Below, one piece after another: positions 45,892-56,356 of a stretch of DNA of 64,000 bases. The stretch spans positions 2,694,001 to 2,758,000 of the forward strand of contig NC_007406.1 of assembly GCF_000012725.1 (NCBI RefSeq). The letters run 5' to 3'. Position 1 is the stretch's first letter. Every line of letters starts with the position of its first letter. The stretch is from Nitrobacter winogradskyi Nb-255. GTDB taxonomy: Bacteria; Pseudomonadota; Alphaproteobacteria; Rhizobiales; Xanthobacteraceae. Made by a program: the position numbers and the translations under genes. The notes under the pieces were generated by a model that saw nothing but the letters and a program-made list of their open reading frames with translations, was not told the origin of the DNA and ran no database searches.

Positions 45892-47004
45892 ATGAGAGCT
45901 TCGTTCGAAAAAATCGAGGGTGCAAAGTCGCTGCCATTCGACGTTCAACCGGCGGCCGAACCGACGCCGGCGACCGTGCGCGCCGAAAAGCTCGCGAATC
46001 CAGGCTTCGGACGGGTGTTCACCGATCACATGGCCATGGTGAGCTACAATCAGGCGGAGGGCTGGCACGGGGCGAGGGTCGCGGCGCGCGCCAGCTTTCC
46101 GCTCGATCCGGCCACGGCCGTCCTGCACTACGCACAGGAGATTTTCGAAGGTCTCAAGGCGTACAAGCGTGACGACGGCGGCGTCAACCTGTTCCGACCC
46201 GACGCCAATGCGAGGCGCTTCCGCAATTCGGCCGAGCGCATGGCGATGGCGCCGCTGCCCGAGACCGTTTTCATCGAGGCCATCGAGCAGCTGGTGCGCA
46301 TCGACCAGGACTGGATTCCGGGCGGCGAAGGCAGCCTCTACCTTCGGCCTTTCATGATCGCGAACGAGGTCTTCCTCGGCGTCAAGCCGTCCGCCGCGTA
46401 CATCTTCGCCGTCATCGCCTCGCCGGTCGGCTCCTATTTCAAGGGCGGTCCCGCGCCCATCTCGATCTGGGTGTCCGAAGACTACACGCGCGCGGCGGTC
46501 GGCGGCACGGGCGCCGTCAAGTGCGGCGGAAACTACGCCGCCAGCCTGCGCGCGCAGGCCGAGGCCATTGATCGCGGCTGCGATCAGGTGGTTTTCCTGG
46601 ATGCGATCGAGCGGCGCTACGTCGAGGAACTCGGCGGCATGAACGTGTTCTTCGTTTTCGATGACGGTTCCCTTTCGACGCCGCCGCTGGGGACCATCCT
46701 GCCGGGCATCACGCGCGATTCGATCATCACGCTCGCAAGGGATTCCGGCACGCCTGTGCGCGAGGAACCCTACACGATCGACCAGTGGCGCAGCGACGCC
46801 GCCAGCGGCAAACTCCGTGAAGCCTTCGCATGCGGCACCGCCGCCGTCATCTCGCCGATCGGCAAGGTGTGTTCGGCGCACGGCGACTTCACCATCAATG
46901 GCGGCGCCGCCGGCCCCGTCGCGATGGGCTTTCGCAAGAAGCTGGTCGATATCCAGTACGGCCGCGCGACCGACCCGCACAGGTGGACCCGCAAGGTGCT
47001 GTGA
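45892..47004 (+). CDS. ilvE: Branched-chain amino-acid aminotransferase
   Basis: 370 residues from MRASFEKIEGAKSLPFDVQP (GGAG upstream). A fold-type IV PLP aminotransferase with Lys in GAVKCGGNYAASLRAQ, LHYAQEIFEGLKAYKR and YLRPFMIANEVFLGVKPSAA. It interconverts Val, Leu, Ile and their 2-oxo acids. Length fits the long-form enzymes. Single gene, convergent with a MATE exporter. Confidence 0.95.
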   Translation: MRASFEKIEGAKSLPFDVQPAAEPTPATVRAEKLANPGFGRVFTDHMAMVSYNQAEGWHGARVAARASFPLDPATAVLHYAQEIFEGLKAYKRDDGGVNLFRPDANARRFRNSAERMAMAPLPETVFIEAIEQLVRIDQDWIPGGEGSLYLRPFMIANEVFLGVKPSAAYIFAVIASPVGSYFKGGPAPISIWVSEDYTRAAVGGTGAVKCGGNYAASLRAQAEAIDRGCDQVVFLDAIERRYVEELGGMNVFFVFDDGSLSTPPLGTILPGITRDSIITLARDSGTPVREEPYTIDQWRSDAASGKLREAFACGTAAVISPIGKVCSAHGDFTINGGAAGPVAMGFRKKLVDIQYGRATDPHRWTRKVL

Positions 47005-47043
47005 CCGGCGCGAATTCGTCGCAAAACGAAAGCTGTCATGCCG

Positions 47044-48516
47044 TCACTCCAGTGAGTGGATCGCCCGCTTGCGCGGACGATGGCCGCTTGTTTCCGGGTC
47101 AGGTTCGCGACACCGCAGCTCTTTCAGCGGCACGAGGCCGAGCCGTTCGCGCCTGATCCAGCGCGACATCATCAGGATGGCCACGGCCACGAGGCCCGCC
47201 GCCAGGCCAATCCAGATGCCGGTGCCCTCGAACCCGAGCTTGAAGGCGAACAGCAGACTCAACGACATGCCGAAGCCCCAATATCCTAGGCCAGCATAGA
47301 TCATCGGCACGCGGGTATCCTGCAAGCCGCGCAACATGCCGGCGCCGACCACCTGCGCGCCGTCGGCGATCTGAAACACCGCCGCGCAAGTGAGGAACGA
47401 CACCGCCAGCCCGATCACCTCGGCGTTCGCCGCATCGTTGACGTCGACGAACGCGCTGATCAAGAATCGCGGCGCGGCGATCATCAGCACGCTGGTCGTG
47501 GCCATGAAGGAAATCGCCAGTGTAAACGACACCCATCCTGCGCGGGTGACGCCATCGACATCTTCCGCGCCGTAGGCGCGGCCGACACGCACCGTCGCAG
47601 CCTGCGCCAGCCCCATCGGGACCATGAAAGACACCGACGCGATCTGAATCGCAATGGCGTGGGCCGCGATCGAGGCCGTGCCGAATTGTCCCATCAGGAA
47701 CACCGCGGCGTTGAAAACCGTGATCTCGAAAGCGAGCGCCGCGCCGATCGGCAGACCGACCCGCCATAGCGCGAGGAAACGCGGCCAGTCGGCGCGCCAC
47801 CAGTTGCCGAACAGATGATAGCGGCGGAAGCTGCGGCCAAGACTCGCGACCAACGCCACCCCCGCGAACAGGAAAATGTTCGACAAGGTCGTTGCGATGC
47901 CTGACCCCAAGAGACCGAGCGGCGGCAGACCGAGATGGCCGAACACCAGCACCCAGTTGGCGGCAACGTTGAACAGGATCGCGGCCGCTGTCACCATCAT
48001 CGCCGACAGCGGCCGCTCAAGCGCGGCGAAGAACGAGCGAAACACGATGAAACCGAGCGTCGGCAGCATGCCCCATTGCAACGCGCGCACGAACACCTGG
48101 GCGTCGGCGGCAAGCCGCGGCTCCTGATGAAACAGAAGCAGGATCGCTTCGGTATGCCAAAGCAGCAACCAGCTCGGCGCCGCGATCAGAACCGACGCCC
48201 ACATCCCCTGACGGAACGTCCGCCGCACGTCGCGCACCGTATGCAGCTTGCGGCCAAACGCTTCGGCCATCATCGGCGACGACGCCGTGACGACGCCGAT
48301 ACCGAAAATCAGGATCGCGAAGTACAGATTGACGCCAAGGGTTCCCGCCGCCAGCGCGGAAGGACCAACCCGGCCCAGCACGATCACGTCGGTGGTGGTC
48401 AGCGCGATTTGCGCGACATTGGTGAGGACCAGAGGCCAGCCGAGCGCCAGCGTCACCCGGAATTCTCCGAGCCAGGCGTCACGCGAAGAGGCGCTGTGGC
48501 GGGCGTCAGGCAGCAT
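47044..48516 (-). CDS. MATE family multidrug efflux transporter
   Basis: A 490-residue inner-membrane protein with about 12 transmembrane helices in two repeats. NorM-type features include LALGWPLVLTNVAQIALTTT, the loop AASVSFMVPMGLAQAATVRVG near the middle, and GWRLRGLQDTR-like GMLRGLQDTRVPMI. It exports cationic compounds by Na+ or H+ antiport. Substrate unknown. Confidence 0.93.
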   Translation of the reverse strand: MLPDARHSASSRDAWLGEFRVTLALGWPLVLTNVAQIALTTTDVIVLGRVGPSALAAGTLGVNLYFAILIFGIGVVTASSPMMAEAFGRKLHTVRDVRRTFRQGMWASVLIAAPSWLLLWHTEAILLLFHQEPRLAADAQVFVRALQWGMLPTLGFIVFRSFFAALERPLSAMMVTAAAILFNVAANWVLVFGHLGLPPLGLLGSGIATTLSNIFLFAGVALVASLGRSFRRYHLFGNWWRADWPRFLALWRVGLPIGAALAFEITVFNAAVFLMGQFGTASIAAHAIAIQIASVSFMVPMGLAQAATVRVGRAYGAEDVDGVTRAGWVSFTLAISFMATTSVLMIAAPRFLISAFVDVNDAANAEVIGLAVSFLTCAAVFQIADGAQVVGAGMLRGLQDTRVPMIYAGLGYWGFGMSLSLLFAFKLGFEGTGIWIGLAAGLVAVAILMMSRWIRRERLGLVPLKELRCREPDPETSGHRPRKRAIHSLE

Positions 48517-48680
48517 GGCGCTCCGGCGGTCGACGTAAAATGGATCGGGCGAGAGCCGGACGATAACCGCGCGGGCTCTCCATGCCTCGTTGATCGAACC
48601 GCGCTTATAGCGAATTCGATGAAATCCGATACGGGCTCGCGAAAGATGCCGGACCGCCGCGGATCACGCCGCGCAGGCCA

Positions 48681-49703
48681 TCACGCAGACAGACCGTCAA
48701 GACCCGCCGCATCGATCCAGAACACCTCGCCCTCGGACTCCTCGGTATCGAGCCAGAGCAAATCCGCGCGCGGATAGGCCTTCTCGATCGCCGGCTTGCA
48801 GCGCCCGACCTCGCACAACAGCCCGCCGCCAGGCGCGAGATGGGTTTCAGCGCGGTCGATGATCCGCCGCACCAGATCGATGCCCTCAGTGCCGCCGTCG
48901 AACGCCATCCGCGGCTCGACAAGACATTCCCGGGGCAGTCCAGCCATCCCCTCGGCATCGACATAAGGCGGATTGGAGATGATCAGGTCGTAGCGCCTGC
49001 CCCTGACCGCCGCGAAAAGATCGCCTTGCGCAAGTTGAATGCGATCGTCGAGGCCGTGCTCGCGGACGTTGCGCGCGGCGACGGCGAGTGCGTCCGCCGA
49101 CAGGTCGGTCGCATCCACGGTCGCATTGGGAAAGGCGCGCGCCGCGAGAATGGCGAGACATCCCGAGCCGGTGCAGAGATCGAGCACGCGTGTTAGGGTC
49201 GCGGGATCGCGCAGACACAACACATCATCGCCGCCGAAATGCGAGTCCAGGATTTCACCGATGAACGAACGCGGCACGATCACCCGCTCGTCGACATAAA
49301 ACGGCAGGCCTCGCATATACATCCTGTTGACGAGATAGGCGGCGGGCTTGCGGGTAGCGATGCGCTGTTCGATCCAGGCGAGGATGCGCCGGCCTGCCGC
49401 CTTCGGCACCCGCAGGGTGGCCTGCGGTTCGACCTCGTCCGGATGCAACTGCATGGCCTCGCCGACCAGGAAGGCGGCCTCGGCGACCGGATCGGTGGTG
49501 CCGTGGGCGAAAATGACATGTGCGCGCTGGAGCCGGTCGGCGGCATGGCGAACATAGTCGAAAATCGTCTCGAGTTCTGGAGCCGACGTTCCGGCAACAG
49601 CGGAGTTCGCAGCCTTTGCGGCGACCCGCGCCGTCGGGCGTTTTCGGCCTGAGCCGGAAGTCGCGGCTTTCGATCGCCCGCCGCGCGCGGCGGTCTTCGC
49701 CAT
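48681..49703 (-). CDS. prmB: Ribosomal protein L3 glutamine methyltransferase
   Basis: 340 residues from MAKTAARGG. An HemK/PrmB-type methyltransferase: SAM motif VLDLCTGSGCLAILAAR and the Gln-binding NPPYVDAEGM. The L3-specific branch is indicated by LVNRMYMRGLPFYVDERVIV PRS. A Lys/Ser-rich N-terminal extension precedes the core. Its ATG overlaps the moaE TGA (TGATG), so translation is coupled. Confidence 0.92.
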   Translation of the reverse strand: MAKTAARGGRSKAATSGSGRKRPTARVAAKAANSAVAGTSAPELETIFDYVRHAADRLQRAHVIFAHGTTDPVAEAAFLVGEAMQLHPDEVEPQATLRVPKAAGRRILAWIEQRIATRKPAAYLVNRMYMRGLPFYVDERVIVPRSFIGEILDSHFGGDDVLCLRDPATLTRVLDLCTGSGCLAILAARAFPNATVDATDLSADALAVAARNVREHGLDDRIQLAQGDLFAAVRGRRYDLIISNPPYVDAEGMAGLPRECLVEPRMAFDGGTEGIDLVRRIIDRAETHLAPGGGLLCEVGRCKPAIEKAYPRADLLWLDTEESEGEVFWIDAAGLDGLSA

Positions 49704-50170
49704 CAGGGCTTGGCCCAACGCGCCGCAGCGGTGTCGTCGCGGTCGTGGGCGTCAACCCAACCGGAGCCGGAGGCGCCCTCCTCCCGTTTCCAGAACGGCG
49801 CTTTCGTTTTCAGATAATCCATCAGGAACTCGGCGCCCTGGAACGCGGCCTCACGATGAGAGGACGCGGTCACCACCAGAACGATGTTCTCACCCGGCAC
49901 AATTCGGCCGTAGCGGTGAATGACGGTGATGCCGGTGAGCGGCCAGCGCGAAACCGCCTCCTCGGCATGACGCGCGATCTCGGCCTCCGCCATGCCCGGA
50001 TAATGTTCGAGTGTCAGCGCGGCGATCGTCTCGCCATCCTCATCGCCCCGGCAGATGCCGCTAAAAGTCACGACCGCGCCGATATCGGTGCGGCCGCGCG
50101 ACAGCGCGGCAACCTCATGCGCGAGGTCGAAGTCGGCTTCCTGCAGGCGTATGGTGATGGGAACGGTCAT
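49703..50170 (-). CDS. moaE: Molybdopterin synthase catalytic subunit
   Basis: 155 residues from MTVPITIRLQEADFDLAHEV. Motifs GAVVTFSGICRGDEDG, LEHYPGMAEAEI and the late KTKAPFWKRE (active-site Lys region) identify MoaE. With MoaD it inserts dithiolene sulfur into precursor Z to make molybdopterin. Between moaD and prmB. Confidence 0.95.
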   Translation of the reverse strand: MTVPITIRLQEADFDLAHEVAALSRGRTDIGAVVTFSGICRGDEDGETIAALTLEHYPGMAEAEIARHAEEAVSRWPLTGITVIHRYGRIVPGENIVLVVTASSHREAAFQGAEFLMDYLKTKAPFWKREEGASGSGWVDAHDRDDTAAARWAKP

Positions 50171-50192
50171 CGACGGAGCCGGAACTGACAAA

Positions 50193-50444
50193 TCAGCCGC
50201 CGGTCATCGGCGGAAAGAAGGCGATCTCACGCGCGCCCGCAATCGCCGTGTCCTGGTTGACATGCATCCGGTCGATGGCGGCGCGGATCACCTTCGGTTT
50301 CTCGAAGGCGTAGGCATATTCCTCACCCCGCTGCGACAACCACGCGATCAGGTCAGCAACCGTCGCGACGGCCGGCGGCGGATCGAGCGCTTCCTCGGCC
50401 TTGCCGACCCGCTCGCGCACCCAGGCGAAGTAGAGCACCTTCAT
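50193..50444 (-). CDS. moaD: Molybdopterin synthase sulfur carrier subunit
   Basis: An 83-residue ubiquitin-like protein ending in the required GlyGly (FFPPMTGG), which is adenylated and thiocarboxylated. Opening VLYFAWVRERVGKAEEALD is MoaD-like. Overlaps pgsA by 4 bases (ATGA); moaE begins 22 bases after its stop. Confidence 0.95.
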   Translation of the reverse strand: MKVLYFAWVRERVGKAEEALDPPPAVATVADLIAWLSQRGEEYAYAFEKPKVIRAAIDRMHVNQDTAIAGAREIAFFPPMTGG

Positions 50445-51058
50445 TTCTCATCCTCCTCCATGAGGTGGTGAATGCCGGCATGGAAATAGTCCCAGCCTGT
50501 ATAGATGGTGAGGATCGCCGAAATCCATAACAACAGAAGTCCGATCTGGGTCACGAACGGGAATATCAGGTCGCCGGCCTCTCCCGCGAGCAGAAACCCG
50601 ATCGCAACCAGCTGCACGGTGGTCTTCCACTTCGCGAGCTTGGTGACCGGCACGCTGACGCGCAGCGCTGCCAGATATTCGCGAAGCCCCGAAACGAGAA
50701 TCTCGCGGCACAGGATCACGATCGCCGCCCACAGCGTCCAGCCGTGGATGATGCCGTCCGCGGCCAGCATCAGCAGGCAGGACGCAACCAGAAGCTTGTC
50801 CGCGATCGGATCGAGCATCTTGCCGAGGGCGGACTGCTGATCCCAGATCCGCGCATAATAGCCGTCGAAAAAGTCGGTCACGGCGGCCGCGACAAACACG
50901 CCGAGCGCCACCCAGCGCAACTGCAACGGCCCGTCCATGATCGATTGCGCATAGACGCAGCCCACCACCACCGGGATCGCGGCGATGCGGGCGTAGGTAA
51001 GGATATTCGGTAGCGACAGCATGTGCTTCGCGGTCGCCTGGCTGGTTGCAGTGTTCAT
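50441..51058 (-). CDS. pgsA: CDP-diacylglycerol-glycerol-3-phosphate 3-phosphatidyltransferase
   Basis: 205 residues with several membrane helices and the CDP-alcohol phosphatidyltransferase motif in TDFFDGYYARIWDQQSALGK MLDPIADK. The N-terminus SLPNILTYARIAAIPVV is typical. It makes phosphatidylglycerol phosphate, the precursor of Lgt's lipid donor. Follows uvrC, precedes moaD with an ATGA overlap. Confidence 0.95.
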   Translation of the reverse strand: MNTATSQATAKHMLSLPNILTYARIAAIPVVVGCVYAQSIMDGPLQLRWVALGVFVAAAVTDFFDGYYARIWDQQSALGKMLDPIADKLLVASCLLMLAADGIIHGWTLWAAIVILCREILVSGLREYLAALRVSVPVTKLAKWKTTVQLVAIGFLLAGEAGDLIFPFVTQIGLLLLWISAILTIYTGWDYFHAGIHHLMEEDEK

Positions 51059-51190
51059 TTCATCTTACCAATACCGTCCCGGCGTGAACGTCAACCGCCG
51101 CGCGGCGCAATTTTCCGGCTTCGCGACCTGCCCGGATCTTACTCATTGATCTTAGTACAGAAAGATGACCGAACATCACAACAAACCCCG

Positions 51191-53260
51191 TCACGCCGGC
51201 CGGGCGTGAAAAAAGTCGAAGATCCGGCGGGCGCTTTCGGCGCTTATGCCCGGAACCTTGCCAAGATCCGCCAGCGATGCCCGCTCGATCTCCTTCAACG
51301 TTCCGAAATGATGCAGCAGCGCGCGCTTGCGCGCGGGGCCGATACCGGGAACCTCCTGCAATCCGGCTTCCCGGATGTCCTTTCTACGCAGCTTACGATG
51401 CGATCCGATGACAAACCGATGCGCCTCGTCACGCAATCGCTGGATAAAATACAGAACGGGATCCCGAGGTTCGAGCTTGATGGCCGGCCGGTCCGGCAGA
51501 AACAGGGTTTCGCGGCCAGCGTCACGGTCCGGCCCCTTGGCGACCGCCATCAGCGACACCCGGCTCAACCCCAGCGCATCGACGACACCGCGGGCGGCGT
51601 TGAGCTGGCCGAGACCGCCGTCGATGATCACGAGATCCGGCCACTGCGGCGCGGAGTCCTGCTCCGCCGCGGCGCGCGAATCGGCGGCTTTCTGCGTCAG
51701 CAACCTTTTGAAACGCCGCTCCAGCACCTCGCGCATCATCGCATAGTCGTCACCGGGCGTCAGGCTCTCTGACCTGATGTTGAACTTGCGGTACTGATTC
51801 TTGAGGAAGCCCTCGGGGCCGGCGACGATCATCGCCCCGACCGCATTGGCGCCCTGGATGTGGCTATTGTCATAGACTTCGACGCGTTGCGGGGGCTGCG
51901 GCAGGCCGAGCAGCGCCGCCAGGCCCTGCAACAACCGCGATTGCGTCGCGGTATCCGCCAGTTTACGGCCCAGCGCTTCGCGGGCGTTGGTCAGTGCGTG
52001 CGCGACCAGTTCCTTCTTTTCGCCGCGCTGCGGCGTCGAGACCACGACCTTGCAACCGGCCTTGATCGACAGCGCATGGGCGAGCAATTCGCTTTCCTCG
52101 ATCCGGTGCGACAGCAGGATCAACCTTGGCGGAGGCTTGTCGTCGTAGAACTGGGCGAGGAATGATCCAAGCACCTCCTCCGGCGTAAACGACTTCTCCG
52201 CGCGCGGAAAATAGGCCCGGTTGCCCCAGTTCTGTCCGGTGCGGAAGAAAAAGACCTCGACGCAGAAATAGCCGCCCTCCTGATGGATGGCGAACACGTC
52301 CGCTTCTTCCACCGTGCGCGGGTTGATGCCCTGCTGCGACTGGATCGCCGATAGCGCGGCCAGCCGGTCGCGATACAGCGCCGCGCGCTCGAAAGCGAGG
52401 TCGGCCGCGGCCTGCTCCATCGCGCGGGCCAGATCTTCCTTCACCGCGCGGCTGCGGCCGGACAGGAAATCAGTCGCCTCGCGAACCAGGGCCGTATAGC
52501 CGGGAAAATCGATCTCGCCGGTGCAGGGACCGGCGCAACGCTTGATCTGGTACAGCAGGCAAGGACGCGTGCGGCTTTCGAAAAAGGAGTCGGTGCAGGA
52601 GCGTACCAAAAACGCCCGCTGCAGCGCGGTTATGGTGCGGCCGACCGCCCCCGCGGAAGCGAACGGTCCGAAATAGCGGCCCGGCCGCGATTGAGCGCCG
52701 CGATGCTTGAGAAGCTGCGGCGCCCAGTGGTCGCCGGTGATCAGAATATAGGGAAACGACTTGTCGTCGCGAAGCTGCACGTTGAAGCGCGGCCGCAACT
52801 GCTTGATCAGATTCGCTTCGAGCAGCAACGCCTCGGTCTCGGTCCCGGTCGATACGATCTCGACGGCGGCCGTCGCCGCGATCATGCGCGCGATGCGCAT
52901 CACCTGGCCTGTCGGCCGCGCGTAGGACGACAGGCGCTTGCGCACGTTCTTGGCCTTGCCGACATACAGGACGTCGCGGGCGGCGTTCATCATGCGGTAG
53001 ACGCCGGGCGAGGTCGGCGCATGGCGAACCGCATGTTCGATCGCCGCACGTCCAATCGCGAGCGGCGCCTCCGCGACCGCATCCACGGGCTCATCCGGGA
53101 GATCGGGCAACCGCGCCTCGTCGTCCTCGTCGGTCTCAAGGCTTGCGGGATCGACCTCCTGTTCCGGAGCCACGCCGTCGCGCCGCCGCATGTCCGCCGG
53201 GGAACCTGAAGGCTGCCCGGACCCGATCTGCTTCGCAGTATCGGAAGAATCGCTCGTCAT
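51191..53260 (-). CDS. uvrC: Excinuclease ABC subunit C
   Basis: A 689-residue nuclease of nucleotide excision repair. GIY-YIG domain ([27 protein letters not shown]) makes the 3' cut; a UVR motif ([20 protein letters not shown]) binds UvrB; the RNase H-like domain ([20 protein letters not shown]) makes the 5' cut; the C-terminus has helix-hairpin-helix motifs ([19 protein letters not shown]). An acidic N-terminal extension of about 75 residues is added. First gene of uvrC-pgsA-moaD-moaE-prmB. Confidence 0.96.
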   Translation of the reverse strand: MTSDSSDTAKQIGSGQPSGSPADMRRRDGVAPEQEVDPASLETDEDDEARLPDLPDEPVDAVAEAPLAIGRAAIEHAVRHAPTSPGVYRMMNAARDVLYVGKAKNVRKRLSSYARPTGQVMRIARMIAATAAVEIVSTGTETEALLLEANLIKQLRPRFNVQLRDDKSFPYILITGDHWAPQLLKHRGAQSRPGRYFGPFASAGAVGRTITALQRAFLVRSCTDSFFESRTRPCLLYQIKRCAGPCTGEIDFPGYTALVREATDFLSGRSRAVKEDLARAMEQAAADLAFERAALYRDRLAALSAIQSQQGINPRTVEEADVFAIHQEGGYFCVEVFFFRTGQNWGNRAYFPRAEKSFTPEEVLGSFLAQFYDDKPPPRLILLSHRIEESELLAHALSIKAGCKVVVSTPQRGEKKELVAHALTNAREALGRKLADTATQSRLLQGLAALLGLPQPPQRVEVYDNSHIQGANAVGAMIVAGPEGFLKNQYRKFNIRSESLTPGDDYAMMREVLERRFKRLLTQKAADSRAAAEQDSAPQWPDLVIIDGGLGQLNAARGVVDALGLSRVSLMAVAKGPDRDAGRETLFLPDRPAIKLEPRDPVLYFIQRLRDEAHRFVIGSHRKLRRKDIREAGLQEVPGIGPARKRALLHHFGTLKEIERASLADLGKVPGISAESARRIFDFFHARPA

Positions 53261-53349
53261 GTTCCTCAGCTAAGCGATGAAACCGGCCGATGCCAGCGGA
53301 TGCCAGCGATCGTTCTTCGGGGACGGCGTGGCCTTTGACCCCGCGCAAA

Positions 53350-53480
53350 GCACGGCAAGACCGGTTCCAGAGCCAATTCGCTTCTGATGGAACCATCAAA
53401 AGCGGGCTCTCGGATCTTTTAGTCCGACGCGTTTCCTCACGCGCCCCGGTACCCACTTCGCTCGAAAACCGCGAGGCGCC
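53350..53480. repeat. Dispersed repeat, two modules
   Basis: Hairpin AATTCGCTTCTGATGGAACC/ATCAAAAGCGGGCTCT followed by GACGCGTTTCCTCACGCGCC...CCACTTCGCTCGAAAACC. It lies in the 392-base divergent gap between uvrC and the outer-membrane protein gene. Confidence 0.8.
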
Positions 53481-53652
53481 GCCACGCCGGTAACACTTTC
53501 TTAAGGACAAGAGTCGGCGGGGGCGCCGTCTTAAGAACCGTTTAACTTAAAACTTTCGATAAATCCTACGTATCGAATTCAGCATTTCGTAGCCATACGG
53601 CCCTGGCTCGCGATGTCACGATGAGAAACGGTAAGGGGTTGGAGTGCCGGAG

Positions 53653-54273
53653 ATGACCAGGATAACGATCGCAGCATTGGCAGCCATGGCGTCAACCGCG
53701 CTGATCGGCGCCGCTCACGCGGCCGATTTCTCTTACCGGGCGCCCTACACCGTCAACCAGCCGCTCGATGCCTTTAGCTGGGCGGGCCCCTATCTGGGCG
53801 GCAACCTCGGATATGCCTGGGGTAGCGTCCAGAACAGCCTCACCAGGCCGGACGGCGTGTTCGGCGGCGTGCAGGCCGGCTTCAACTGGCAGAGCGGCCC
53901 GGTGGTGTTCGGCCTCGAAGGCGACATCCAGGCCAACGCCGCGAACGACACTTTCGCGGCCTGGAAATTCTCAAATCCCTGGTTCGGCACCGTGCGCGGC
54001 CGCATCGGCTACGCGTTCAACAACGTCCTGGTTTACGGAACCGGCGGTCTTGCCTTCGGCAAGCTGCGCGCCGAAACCTTCGGCCTGTCGGAATCCCACA
54101 CCAGCGCGGGCTGGACGGTGGGAGTGGGAGCCGAAGTCGGCATCTACCAGAACTGGACGGCGAAGGTCGAGTATCTCTATGTCGATCTGTCGAGCAGCAG
54201 TTTCACGATTACGGGCGCGCCCCACAGCTACCAGTCCGGAATGGTCCGCGCCGGCATCAACTATCACTTCTAG
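53653..54273 (+). CDS. Outer-membrane beta-barrel protein (Omp25/RopB-like)
   Basis: 206 residues from MTRITIAALAAMASTALIGA, a signal peptide; a GTG three codons earlier is an alternative. An 8-stranded OmpA-like barrel: WAGPYLGGNLGYAWG, VFGGVQAGFNWQSGPVVFGL EGD, RIGYAFNNVLVYGTGGLAFG, ending MVRAGINYHF with the terminal aromatic needed for BAM assembly. Followed by a clear terminator. Confidence 0.92.
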   Translation: MTRITIAALAAMASTALIGAAHAADFSYRAPYTVNQPLDAFSWAGPYLGGNLGYAWGSVQNSLTRPDGVFGGVQAGFNWQSGPVVFGLEGDIQANAANDTFAAWKFSNPWFGTVRGRIGYAFNNVLVYGTGGLAFGKLRAETFGLSESHTSAGWTVGVGAEVGIYQNWTAKVEYLYVDLSSSSFTITGAPHSYQSGMVRAGINYHF

Positions 54274-54346
54274 AGTCTGCTGCTGCAGCCGGTTTCCACC
54301 GGATCATGCTCCAATAACGAGAACAATAATCATCGCTCTCGACTTC

Positions 54347-54371
54347 CGGCCGCTCACGCGGCCGTTTTTTT
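54347..54371 (+). terminator. Intrinsic terminator after the Omp gene
   Basis: CGGCCGC-TCAC-GCGGCCG stem followed by seven T, ending three bases before the stop codon of the convergent rlmJ. It should stop transcripts of the outer-membrane protein gene. Confidence 0.9.
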
Positions 54372-54373
54372 GT

Positions 54374-55228
54374 TCAGCCGGCGATCGCCCCGAGCTTGAA
54401 GCGGGCCGCGCCGCCCTGGCCCAACGGTTTCTCCAGTTCGGGAAGAATGGACCTGAGTTCGCCCCTCAACGTCCATGGTGGATTGACGATCAGAAGGCCG
54501 GCCGACGTGAGCGGTCCGTCCGCGGTCTGCGGCGCGACGCTGAATTCCAGCCGCAGGCATTTGTCAGCCTCGCCTCCCGCGACGGCGCCGACCCTGCGAG
54601 CGAGATCGTCCGTCGCCCGGCGTCGCTTTGCCGGATACCATAGCAGGTAGCAGCCGGTCGGCCATTTGGCGAAGGCTCCGGCGAACCCGCCGGCGAGGCG
54701 TTCGAACTCGTCCTCGCGCTCGAACGGCGGGTCGATCAGCACCAGCCCGCGCCGCTCCTTCGGAGGCACGAAAGCAGTCAGCGCCATCCAGCCGTCGAGA
54801 TCGACCACGTTGGCCTGGGTGTCGCGGCGCAACGCACCGATCAAATGCTTGCGTGCAACGGGCTCGATTTCGCAGGCGACCATCCGGTCCTGCGGCCGCA
54901 GCAAGGCGCGCGCGATTAACGGCGACCCCGGATAGCATTGCAGCCCGCGCTGGGGATTGTAGGCCCTGACGATATCGAGATAGGGCGCGACCAACGGAGC
55001 AACCGCCTCCGAAAAACGCGCCTGCATCAGCCGCGCGATGCCGGTCAGCCATTCTCCGCCGCGACCCGCCTCCTCACCGGTCAGATCATAAACGCCAGCG
55101 CCGGCGTGAGTATCGATGACACGGAAGGCCGCCGGTTTCTCATGCAGATAGGTTAGGACGCGGACCAGCACGATATGCTTGATGACGTCGGCGAAGCTGC
55201 CGGCGTGAAAGGCGTGGCGGTAATTCAT
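54374..55228 (-). CDS. rlmJ: 23S rRNA m6A2030 methyltransferase
   Basis: 284 residues. The opening NYRHAFHAGSFADVIKHIVL and YPGSPLIARALLR, DTHAGAGVYDL and catalytic DPPF (in VLIDPPFEREDEF) are RlmJ (YhiR) signatures; the usual final Tyr is Phe here. It methylates A2030 of naked 23S rRNA using SAM. Single gene. Confidence 0.94.
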   Translation of the reverse strand: MNYRHAFHAGSFADVIKHIVLVRVLTYLHEKPAAFRVIDTHAGAGVYDLTGEEAGRGGEWLTGIARLMQARFSEAVAPLVAPYLDIVRAYNPQRGLQCYPGSPLIARALLRPQDRMVACEIEPVARKHLIGALRRDTQANVVDLDGWMALTAFVPPKERRGLVLIDPPFEREDEFERLAGGFAGAFAKWPTGCYLLWYPAKRRRATDDLARRVGAVAGGEADKCLRLEFSVAPQTADGPLTSAGLLIVNPPWTLRGELRSILPELEKPLGQGGAARFKLGAIAG

Positions 55229-55325
55229 GGGCGGAAGCCTTTACGCTACTCGCCTCACGCCGCAAAGCGTTGCGTCCTGCCGGACGCACCACGCGCCATT
55301 GCGACCCGGTGCAAGCAGCCGCCGC

Positions 55326-56015
55326 TCAGCCGCCGCGCACAGGCGGCATCACCACCTGATCCCGGCGGCAGGCGCGCCGATCGATTTCCTCACAGGCGCG
55401 GAATTGCAGGTCCTTGTTCATGCAGATCCGCACCTCGCTGAGCCTGGTCCGGTCGCACATCACCGCGATCGCCGAACGGCTGAGGCCAGGATTGTCCTTG
55501 ACGAAGGCCTCCTCGATGGCGTCCGCCGTGACGCTTTTCGGTGCGGCGAGATCGACGAATTCCGCCGGGATCTTCACGGCGGCGCGCGCCTTGCGGACGG
55601 TCTCGAAATAGGCCTGCGCGCTCAGCCCGGAGCAGGTGCCGTGCTTGTCCCACTGGCTGTAGATCAGTCCCGGCGCCGGCATCAAATCCAGCATCGAGGC
55701 CATGATGCGGCGATCGAGCCGCGGCGCGGGACGCTGGCAATAATCAGGAAAGCCGTGCTCATATTGCGGCCAGAGGCCATGCACCACGAACGAGAATGAC
55801 CGCCCGCCGCACTGGGTCTGCTGCGATCGGCTGGCATTGCCGCGTTCCTCCGCGGCGGCGCAGAACGAAGGAGACCATGACAGCGACAGCACATAGAAAT
55901 CGAACGCGCCCGGCGCGTTCTGCCGCTGGTCCGCCGCCGCATCGGCCGTCCACCCCGCAAGCAGGATCAGCCACGACAAAACAGACGCGGCCGCCGCGCG
56001 AGACACCCATCTCAT
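55326..56015 (-). CDS. Exported RNase T2 family ribonuclease
   Basis: 229 residues with a signal peptide (ASVLSWLILLAGWTADAAAD). Conserved active-site segments CAS-1 FVVHGLWPQ and CAS-2 WDKHGTCSG carry the catalytic histidines. Several Cys for disulfides. It would degrade periplasmic RNA to 2',3'-cyclic then 3' nucleotides. Confidence 0.93.
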   Translation of the reverse strand: MRWVSRAAAASVLSWLILLAGWTADAAADQRQNAPGAFDFYVLSLSWSPSFCAAAEERGNASRSQQTQCGGRSFSFVVHGLWPQYEHGFPDYCQRPAPRLDRRIMASMLDLMPAPGLIYSQWDKHGTCSGLSAQAYFETVRKARAAVKIPAEFVDLAAPKSVTADAIEEAFVKDNPGLSRSAIAVMCDRTRLSEVRICMNKDLQFRACEEIDRRACRRDQVVMPPVRGG

Positions 56016-56356
56016 GACGCCAACTCCTCAGCCCAGCCGGAATCAGGTTCTCATGCGAGATCAGAGAACGAGAACCAGCCATCATAGCATAGCGACCAGA
56101 GGTCAGGATATCTCCAGAACCTTTCCGCTTCCGGAATCACAATCGGACTTAATCTTTTTGGGTGACGCGCTCTCTATGACGCGAAATGGCCGTTCTGCTC
56201 GAAAAACAATATAGTATCGACGGCGAGCATCTTCATGCGGCGAATTCGCCGCCGGAATCGCCTTGGATCACGATGATTTCCGGATCGAATTGATTTCAGT
56301 ATCTTGAGAAGCGGGACGCGGGCGGAAAACCGCTGCACGCTTTTCGTTGTCGCGCT
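56016..56356. other. Intergenic region upstream of RNase T2 gene
   Basis: 341 bases with no gene I can support; mixed composition with AT-rich stretches near 56200. It should hold the RNase promoter. The hairpin GGCGAATTCGCC (about 56233-56244) is the only notable structure. Confidence 0.4.
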